From positions 310,001 through 374,000 of the forward strand of contig CP150566.1 in assembly GCA_049487715.1 (NCBI GenBank): DNA of 64,000 bases, read 5' to 3'. Positions within the stretch are counted from its first letter, which is position 1; each line of letters starts with the position of its first letter. Source of the DNA: Pycnococcus provasolii. Taxonomy: Eukaryota > Chlorophyta > Pseudoscourfieldiophyceae > Pseudoscourfieldiales. Positions 57,115 to 64,000 of the stretch are shown here, in pieces. The translations under genes and the position numbers were made by a program. Below the pieces are notes generated by a model that was not told the origin of the DNA, searched no databases, and worked only from the letters and a program-made list of their open reading frames with translations.

Positions 57115-57997
57115 GGTTTATGGTTTGGGTGTGTTGGACTACTACTCCTGATATTTAGAAAATGGATCTTTGAGATCTTGTGGGATCGACGTCCTGTCGA
57201 CACCTGATTGGTTCGTTTATGCCAGCATGGATGTCGCATGATGTCGACATGCCGAGAGTCCGTTGATTGGTTGGGGGTTGCAACCGATCCTGTTTGGATT
57301 CTGGACCTCGCGAGACTCGCGAGGCCCCCCTCACGACACCTCCCCGGAGTCCCCACCTTGTACCACCACTCTACTTTTCCGACTCACTTTTCACGCCGCG
57401 CGTCACTTGTCGTTCCTTATCGCGACCGTCTCTCGGGGCTCGAACATCTTGGCGTTCGACTGGGGCTCTCCGTGGAGAACGGACCGAATTTGGCTTTACC
57501 CTGGTGAATCTAGCCATTGGCCGATGCTTCACTACTGAAGTTGACATTCCGATCCAAACAAATTATGATGATGGAATGTCGCAGATCCTTAGGCAGCGAC
57601 AGGGGGAGTGACGAGAGTCATAACTCATCCTGGATCTGGATCCATTTTGGTCACTGGATATGTTGGAGTTTATGGTTTGAGAGTTGTGTTGGCTCTACTC
57701 TCCTGATATTATATGAAAATGGAATCTTTGAGATCTTGTGAAGGATCGACGTCACATGTCGACACCTGATTGGTTCGTTTATGGCCGCATGGTGTCGACA
57801 TGATGTCGACTGCCGAGAGATCCGTTGGATGTGGTTGGGAGGTTGCACCGAATCCTGTTGGGATTCTCTGCCTCGCGAGCTCGCGAGGCCCCCCTCAACG
57901 ACACCTCCCCGGAGTCCCCACCTTGTAACCACCACTCTAACTTTTCCGAAACTGAAAACACTTTTCACGCCGCGCGTCACTTGTCGTTCCTTATACA
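57115..57997. repeat. Direct duplication of a ~300-bp non-coding block
   Basis: Copy 1 (about 57115-57420) and copy 2 (about 57667-57997) align over their length with many small indels. Shared landmarks: GTTTATGGTTTG, ATCTTTGAGATCTTGTG, CACCTGATTGGTTCGTTTATG, the CTCGCGAG palindrome, CACCTCCCCGGAGTCCCC and CACGCCGCGCGTCACTTG. The CTGATTGG text includes a CCAAT-type box. These could be duplicated promoter blocks; copy 1 would serve the F-box gene on the - strand or an unseen gene, copy 2 the lectin-like gene. Confidence 0.85.
57870..57889. promoter_or_regulatory. Perfect 20-bp palindrome GCCTCGCGAGCTCGCGAGGC
   Basis: The equivalent in the first copy of the block is a 19-bp version with a central A (57306-57324). 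The core TCGCGAG appears twice in each. Being preserved through block divergence suggests selection, for example a dimeric factor site. Binding protein unknown. Confidence 0.5.
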
Positions 57998-58305
57998 CGC
58001 TGAGGCGAAAAACATCTCCTACGTGCCATTTCTTCGCCATTCGTCCGCGCAAAAGCTCCATCTTCTTCTTTTTGGACATCGGCATGATTCTCAAAGGCAG
58101 GCAGTACCTCAGACCTAAATGAAGAATGGCCGATTGAGGATGGGGCGTTGGGAGTGATTTGGACACCTAAGACGTGTAATTCGGGGTTTACTCTTGCAGG
58201 AACATGGCCCTATGCAGATTTAAGTGCGGATTTGAAAAAAGTCCTTGGCAGCTGCTACGGTTATGAATTCGTTGCCACCAACCTTTTTGTGAATTGTGAT
58301 AAAAA

Positions 58306-59787
58306 ATGCGTCAGATGAGAAAATCAATGGCTGTCGTCGACGACGATGGCAAAAGTAGTAGTAGTAGTTGCGCCGTCCATGTGAAGAAGATGAGGATGAG
58401 GATGATGCGCATGCTCGTTCACATATGCTTCATGCTAATAATCTCTTCAACCTCCTTCTTTGGTGGACTCGCTGGAGTACTAAAACCACCATCGGCTGGT
58501 CGAATTTCGTATTTCGTGCACGCGCAGTCGTCATCGTTTTTGCCTACACGTAAGAAGAAGGGCGAGTTCGTCTTCGTCCCTGATTCCGTGACATGGGAGG
58601 AGGCGGCAGAAGGGTGCGAGGAGATGGGCGGCGTGCTCGCCGGCGTGCACTCAAAAGAAGAGCAGAAGACGATTGAGAAGCTCCTCGATGGCGCGAAGGA
58701 AATCGCTGTATGGATTGGATACTACTCTGACGGGAAGAAAGAGGGCACTGGATCTTGTGAAGTCCTTTAATTTAGGAATAATGTCTGGTATCCAAAAGTT
58801 TACTAGTGTGACACTCTTCTGCCACACGTATGCCTAATGAAGGACTGGAAGAAGAAGACCTCGGTGACTGCTGATGCGAAGGAGGAGGAAGATCCCAGAA
58901 AGCTTTGCGGCACGTCGTGGATGGCGCGAGATGCGTACTGTTTCGCTCGCGAGGTTGCGAAAGTATACGAAGAAGAAGAAGAGAAGAAGGAGAAGAAGGA
59001 GAAGAAGGGCAGCAGCACCAGCAAAAAAAAGAAAACGGGAAAGAAGGATGACGACGAAGACTATGACGGCGACGATTATGAAGACAGCAGGCGGCGACGA
59101 CGACTGCTACAGAATAATGACGACGACGACGACGACGACGACGGCTTCCCAGCTGATGTGCTTGAGAGCTGCTCCAAATCCGCCAAAAAACAACTATTGA
59201 AGCCCACACCAGAGACGAATCCCAACACAGTAAAATGCAATTGGACCGAGATCGCATGCGCGTACAAAGAGAAGGCAGATGACGATACGCCGATCGGATG
59301 TGCGAGACCCATGAGTGTGAGGGTGAAGAAGACGCGTGATAGTGATGATGACGAAGCTGACGACGACGACGAAGACGAAGACGAGGGCGATAACAACAAC
59401 CGCACCTCCATCTCCACGAATACTTCTCTCGTCAGCCGCCTTCGCTCCGCCGTGCTTCGCCTGCGTAAGACTGACGGTAGCTTACGTCGTCAACCTCAAA
59501 CAAAAACAGCGCCAAGTGGTGTGACGGGACGCCTGGATCTGCAGACTCTCCGTACTGTCCGTGCGGGATTGCAGACAATGGTGGAACCAGCACAAGAGCC
59601 GGAGGGTGGTGGTGACGATGATGGAGAAGCAGACTTAGACGAGGACGAAGAAAATGACGCAGGCGGCATTTCCACTTTACTTGACCTTCAGCAGTACCTC
59701 CGCGAACGCCTTGCCACGCGCACGACACCGACCAGACCGACCCTTCTGGACGCTGCGGACGTACAGCCTCTTTTCACTGGAAGATGA
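58306..59787 (+). CDS. C-type-lectin-like protein with acidic tail, probably one intron
   Basis: Two frames (58306-58761 and 58843-59787) fit one gene. The N-terminal part has a hydrophobic segment (LVHICFMLIISSTSFFGGLAGVL, about residues 37-59, in two pieces) acting as signal anchor, then the start of a C-type-lectin-like fold: GEFVFVPDSVTWEEAAEGCE, GGVLAGVHSKEEQKTIEKLL and AVWIGYYSD. The second part supplies a later Cys/Trp segment (KLCGTSWMARDAYCFAREV) and long Asp/Glu/Lys-rich stretches from GAC and GAG repeats. A phase-0 removal of 58762-58842 (81 nt, with CTAAT near its end) joins them; the donor (GTCCTT) is weak, so the junction is tentative. Carbohydrate binding is inferred. Confidence 0.5.
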
Positions 59788-59936
59788 ATGGAACTTTTTC
59801 TATAAACATGATGAAAATCTCGCATCACACTGTTGCTTACATTTCTTCCTCTAGACTCGACTTCCATCCTTGCATTTATTCAGAAAATTTAACACTCACT
59901 TGCATCCTGCGTCGCGTCGCAGACGAGCCTAGGAGT

Positions 59937-61336
59937 TTACTCGGAGCGTCCGGCGTACGACACAAAGTCGGCGGTGCGGCAGTCAATTCCCACCATCGCC
60001 TCTCCGAGTCCCTTGGACACCTCTGCGAGCACCTTGGGATCGTTGTAGTGCGTCACCGCCTGCACGATGGCGCGCGCGCGAGTCGAAGGGTTACCGCTCT
60101 TGAAGATGCCGCTTCCGACGAACACGCCGTCGCATCCCATCTGCATCATGAGCGCGGCGTCGGCGGGCGTGGCGACACCTCCCGCGGCGAAGTTGACGAC
60201 GGGCAGGCGTCCGAGCTCCTTCGTCTGCTTGACGAGTTCGATGGGCGCACGAATTTCCTTCGCGTACACGTACATCTCGTCTTCGTCCATGTTCTTCAGC
60301 TGGCGGATGGCGCCCTGCACGGCGCGCGTGTGGCGCACAGCCTCGACGACGTTTCCGGTTCCTGCCTCACCCTTGGTGCGGATCATCGCGCACCCTTCGG
60401 CGATGCGCCTGAGCGCCTCGCCGAGGTCGCGGCATCCGCAGAGGACGGGCACCTTGAAGTTGTGTTTGTTGATGTGGTGGATGTCGTCTGCGGGCGTGAG
60501 CACCTCAGACTCGTCGATGTAGTCGATTCCCAGGCTTTCGAGGATTTGCGCCTCGACGAAGTGTCCGATGCGCGCCTTGGCCATGACTGGGATGGTCACG
60601 GCGTTCTTGATGGCGGTGATCATCGTGGGGTCGGACATGCGCGCGACACCTCCATCCTTTCGGATGTCCGCGGGAACGCGCTCGAGCGCCATGACCGCGA
60701 CGGCGCCCGCCTCCTCGGCGATGCGCGCCTGCTCGACGTTCACGACGTCCATGATGACGCCACCCTTGAGCATCTGCGCAAGTCCCGCCTGTTTATTATG
60801 TATATGATGTGTGTACGTGTAGAGAGAGAGAGAGAGGGACAAACGTGAGAAGGAATGAATGAACGGGAAATCAAAATCAACACACACAAAACACAAGGAA
60901 AACACAATCACTCCTCCCACTCCCAACAACAACTTTCTTCCAAAGGATCTTTCCTCAAGGATCCAGTGTGTGAGACGTAGAGTCTTGTACAAGAGCAAGA
61001 GCATGATTGAAAATCACACAATCATCATATCATCACATCACATCAGACAGAACGGGATGAAGATGACGACACAACGTACAAGGCAAGGCAAGATTTCACA
61101 AGAAATCCACAACCACAAAACCAAAGTCAAAGACCCATGAAACACCAAACACACACACCACAGGTTTTCGAAAACATACATCACCACACCCACAAGTCAC
61201 AACCACAAGAAGCAAAGACAAGAAGCAAAGACCAACACCACGACAAATGAAAAAGAGAAGCACACAAAACAAAGGAAAGCACACAAAGCACACACATACG
61301 TACCTTAACAGCGAACGTGTTCTTCTCAGCCGCCAT
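59937..61336 (-). CDS. PDX1: Pyridoxal 5'-phosphate synthase subunit PDX1, two exons
   Basis: Exon 1 is 61336-61304 (11 codons, [11 protein letters not shown]) and exon 2 is 60788-59937. The intron (61303-60789, 515 nt) has GTACGT...CAG borders and phase 0. The product is 294 residues, the normal PdxS/PDX1 length. Key parts: [20 protein letters not shown] with the catalytic Asp, [16 protein letters not shown] and the second catalytic Lys in [11 protein letters not shown], then [20 protein letters not shown] and [11 protein letters not shown] phosphate sites. PDX1 makes PLP from ribose 5-phosphate, glyceraldehyde 3-phosphate and ammonia delivered by PDX2; it acts in the cytosol. This is the longest intron inferred in the window. 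Confidence 0.95.
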
Positions 61337-61915
61337 GGTTGTTATTATATTAAAATAGGAGAGGGGGAGATTGTGATGGGGATGGTGGGGGGGGACGTCA
61401 CTCGAACGGTTGTTGGTTCGGAACGAAGGAGGAAGGGCAGGCAGGGCGAGTTCCGACCCCCTCCCTGTTCCGACCCCTTGTCGACCTACGACCTCCTTCG
61501 CCTGGTCTCCGACAGGGGTTCCATTGGGGATACCCCTTTCCTTTCCTTTCGTCGTTGTTATTGACCCTCATTCATCGGAGGGTGGGTGGGTGGGCGTGGG
61601 CGACTGGCGGCCACTAATGACTTCTTCCTTCGCTTCCCGAGTAATCGGGACCCAGAAGCGGGACCCCGTTAGAAGGATGAAGTTCGGGGTTAGAATTCAA
61701 GAAGTTGTTCAGGGTTAGGGGTTAGTTCGGGGCATCTTTTCCGAGGGGAATAATTTCTGCCTGTCTGGACTATCGTAACCTTAATCTGATTCGCCGCCGA
61801 CGTCATTTTCTGTAAATTTTATTTTTCACATACCAATAAATAGTCTAAGAGAGAGTAGAGTGTCTGAGTGCACCAGGAGTCATCCGCTCACCTCGTAGCA
61901 GACAGTCAAATCACA
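61337..61915. other. Divergent intergenic region (PDX1 / phosphatase)
   Basis: No gene is supported. The stretch contains TTCGGGGTTAGAATTC (61683) and telomere-like AGGGTTAGGGGTTAG (about 61711-61725), then TTCGGGG again. An AT-rich zone (61795-61850) with CAATAAATA precedes the phosphatase start. Confidence 0.5.
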
Positions 61916-62323
61916 ATGGCTCATGCTAATAGGTTCACGCGCATGCATGAGAATGAGAGTGTTCATGAGGCTCCTGACTCCTCCTCTGGTGGTGGTTTCA
62001 TTTCTGGTGATAATGGCATGATGAATCATGATAATTTGTCGTTTGATGTGGAGAACGTCGGTAATCATCATGAGACATCGGCGGCGGCGGCGGCGGCGGC
62101 GGATTCTGGAGGTGGAATCCCACCTCAGAGAGAGAGAGTTGCTATGCAAGCCTTGCACACGGAGTTTGCACACCAAAGAGCATCCACAGATTTTATCATA
62201 CAGAAGAAAGCCACAAAGGATAGGTGCATTTTACTTGTAGGTGTTGGGATTGGCATATTCGTTTCCTTGATTGCACTTTTAATTGCGGCGTTCGTATACG
62301 AAGGTGTCGTCGGAGGAGGACCA

Positions 62324-62359
<36 letters not shown>

Positions 62360-63452
62360 GAAAACTTCATCATCGCAGCAATTCTCAACGTCGGGAACCT
62401 CCGTGAACTCGCACGTCGGATGCCACCTCGAACCAACGAACAGCCACGTATCCTTCTTAGTCGTCGGGGATAGCGGACGCATGGGAACGCACAACCAAAC
62501 GGAAGTTGCCAACGCCATGGCGATGTGCGCAGACAACCTACGACCCAACTTTATCGTGCACACCGGTGACATCTTCTACCCCGCGGGACTCAGAGACGAC
62601 GTCAACAAAAGGAACAGCGACTTCGCCGCGTCGTTCACCGTTCCATACAACCACGACAGCCTACAAGTGCCGTGGTGGTGCGTACTTGGGAACCACGACT
62701 ACGGCGACGGGTGCGGAGATAGTGTCAAAGGGGAATTCAAACTCGACAAGTGCCCCGAACGCGGAGAAGGCAGGTCGCCGCTTAACACACTGTCGAAAGA
62801 CTTGCGCAGACGTGACAAGCGATTCTTCGTCGAGAGAAACTACGACGTGCGCGTTAGCGCGGATGTGCACATCTTCTTCATGGACACGAATCCGCTCATC
62901 GACGAATACAAACTCGAAGCGTGGGGAGAAGCAGACGTCGTACGTGGTGGCCTGCGAAGCAGTGAGACACCCACGCCGAGATTCATTCTCAACAAACTCC
63001 AGTCTGAACTCCAGCAGAGCAATGCAAGGTGGAAGATTGTCGTCGTGCATCATCCGATGTACTCAAATGGCAAGCACGGCGAATTCAAGGAGCTGCAGCA
63101 GCTCCTGCTAGACATTCTGATCGACAACAATGTCGCCATGTGGTTCAACGGGCACGATCACGATCTTCAGCACTTCGCGATCGACAGATCCACGAAGACG
63201 CTTGTCACGCACGATGACGCGACAAACCGTGATCGCACGGACACAAGCAGCACACTGCTTCATTTCTTCACGTCGGGCGCAGGTTCCAAAACGGGCCGTG
63301 GATTCCCGGGCAAGTTAAAGTCGGTGTACCAGATGGACCTTCCTGGCTTCATATCTGTCAAGGTGCGCGACGACACCGCAAGCGTCAGCTTGTTCGACTA
63401 CATGGGAGCTCATCTTCACACGCACGACTTGAAACGTCCGGCTGAAAGTTAA
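61916..63452 (+). CDS. Membrane-anchored purple-acid-phosphatase-like metallophosphoesterase, probably one intron
   Basis: Exon 1 (61916-62293, 126 codons) encodes a Ser/Gly/Ala-rich N-terminus and a transmembrane helix (CILLVGVGIGIFVSLIALLI). Exon 2 (62379-63452) encodes the enzyme: VVGDSGRMG, HTGDIFYPAG, VLGNHDYGDG, VVVHHPMYSNG and NGHDHDLQH, the metal-ligand set of ACP5-type purple acid phosphatases. The two lie in different frames; removing 62294-62378 (85 nt, GTATAC...CGCAG), which contains the (CAA)n tract, joins them in phase 0 for about 483 residues. A frameshift in the CAA tract is the alternative. As a type II membrane protein it would release phosphate outside the cell or in the lumen. 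Confidence 0.75.
62325..62360 (+). repeat. CAA trinucleotide repeat
   Basis: About eleven CAA units. They lie inside the inferred intron of the phosphatase gene, or would encode poly-Gln or poly-Asn if unspliced. Confidence 0.9.
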
Positions 63453-63539
63453 CGAAACAAGGGAAAAAAAAACCAAGCTTAATTTTTAAAATGTAACAAG
63501 AATTTTTCGGAAAGTTTGTTTTTGGTTTACAAAATGTTG

Positions 63540-64000
63540 TTACCAGCGTCGGCCATCACCATCGCCGATGTTGGCGACGGCGAAGGCTGCCCGAGTGATG
63601 CTGTCCGAGCGCGCGAGGCGTTGTTGCGCAGAGGATTTGCCAACCTCTCCGCCACCGCCACCGCCATCGCCACCACCGACATCAGCAAGCAAACCTGCCT
63701 CCACCTGCGACTCGTCGACAAACGATGAGACACCACCAAGCGTGTCAAGCAACCGTACAAGAAAGTCAAGTTTAGAAGCCAACGGACCTTCGTCGCCAAC
63801 AGCCAGAGCATTCTCCGCACCACCGCCCGATCCAAGCCAGAGCAGCGCGTCGGTGATGTCCCTGCCTACCGTCGCCGGCGGTGGCAGGTTGCCCCTTAAC
63901 ATGTGCGCTGTGCCGCCGCCAACGCATCGCGCCACGAACGTCCACGTAGAGCCACCGTGACTTGCCAATTCCGACGCATCACGTGTCGACTTCGAGCATG
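63540..64000 (-). CDS. C-terminal part of an unrecognised protein, cut by the window edge
   Basis: The frame is open to the right edge of the window and ends at 63540. At least 150 residues are visible: SELASHGGSTWTFVARCVGG, LPPPATVGRDITDALLWLGS, ASKLDFLVRLLDTLG and a Gly/Asp-rich stretch (DVGGGDGGGGGG) before a basic end. The start of the gene lies outside, so I cannot assign a family. Confidence 0.5.
   Translation of the reverse strand, partial: CSKSTRDASELASHGGSTWTFVARCVGGGTAHMLRGNLPPPATVGRDITDALLWLGSGGGAENALAVGDEGPLASKLDFLVRLLDTLGGVSSFVDESQVEAGLLADVGGGDGGGGGGEVGKSSAQQRLARSDSITRAAFAVANIGDGDGRRW

Noticed and set aside
59116-59140. GAC repeat near 59.1 kb and GAGA repeat near 60.8 kb as regulatory elements
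   Set aside because: These are simple repeats without further support; the first is inside an acidic coding tail and the second inside the PDX1 intron.

Overview
The window looks like nuclear DNA of a green alga (Viridiplantae, probably a prasinophyte-type chlorophyte). It carries a plant-type nitrate assimilation cluster that includes the green-lineage NAR2/NRT3 partner protein, ferredoxin-nitrite reductase, a plastid MEP-pathway kinase, an mTERF protein, a RINGLET-type homeobox-DDT protein and AP2-like domains. Genes are dense, mostly intronless and on both strands. The few introns I can infer are short (about 50-85 nt), apart from one of 515 nt in PDX1. The species is not identifiable from the sequence alone.

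Left part (0-32 kb): mTERF-like protein, 2-oxoglutarate dioxygenase, a small coiled-coil gene bracketed by two inverted 42-bp TTAGGG arrays, kinetochore NUF2, a PqqB-like metallo-hydrolase, plastid IspE, a membrane-anchored Asp-box sialidase-like protein, a large protein with degenerate NDK-like modules, an RLT-like homeobox-DDT-WHIM gene split by an apparent 1-nt frameshift, an ankyrin gene split the same way, a COQ6-type monooxygenase, a ferredoxin/metallo-beta-lactamase fusion, a double AP2-like protein and a CSPP1/CCDC66-like coiled-coil protein. A 20-unit 12-bp minisatellite lies at 32.2-32.5 kb. After it come an integrase-repeat-like protein and a myristoylation-motif protein kinase with a 66-bp coding repeat.

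Middle (37-50 kb): the nitrate cluster, in order ferredoxin-nitrite reductase (+), NRT2 (-), NAR2 (+), an isochorismatase-like gene (-), an unknown gene (-), a full-length nitrate-reductase-like gene NR-A (+), the NAR1 formate/nitrite transporter (-), and a second, molybdenum-domain-only nitrate reductase gene NR-B (-). The striking point is complementarity. NR-A keeps cytochrome b5 and FAD/NAD(P)H domains, but its Mo domain has lost the Mo-ligating cysteine and other active-site residues. NR-B has an intact nitrate-reductase Mo domain but no electron-transfer domains. I propose a split, two-subunit eukaryotic nitrate reductase. The NRT2/NAR2 divergent promoter also holds a 214-bp fold-back element with near-perfect 48-bp arms.

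Right part (50-64 kb): an LRR-like protein, a GC-rich island with broken ORFs, RNase H2 subunit B with a PIP-like tail, an ankyrin protein, an F-box-like protein, a duplicated roughly 300-bp block with a TCGCGA palindrome, a C-type-lectin-like gene, PDX1 (vitamin B6), a membrane-anchored purple-acid-phosphatase-like gene and a truncated unknown gene at the edge. Intergenic DNA repeatedly shows an AACCCCGA/TCGGGGTT word, sometimes in tandem.
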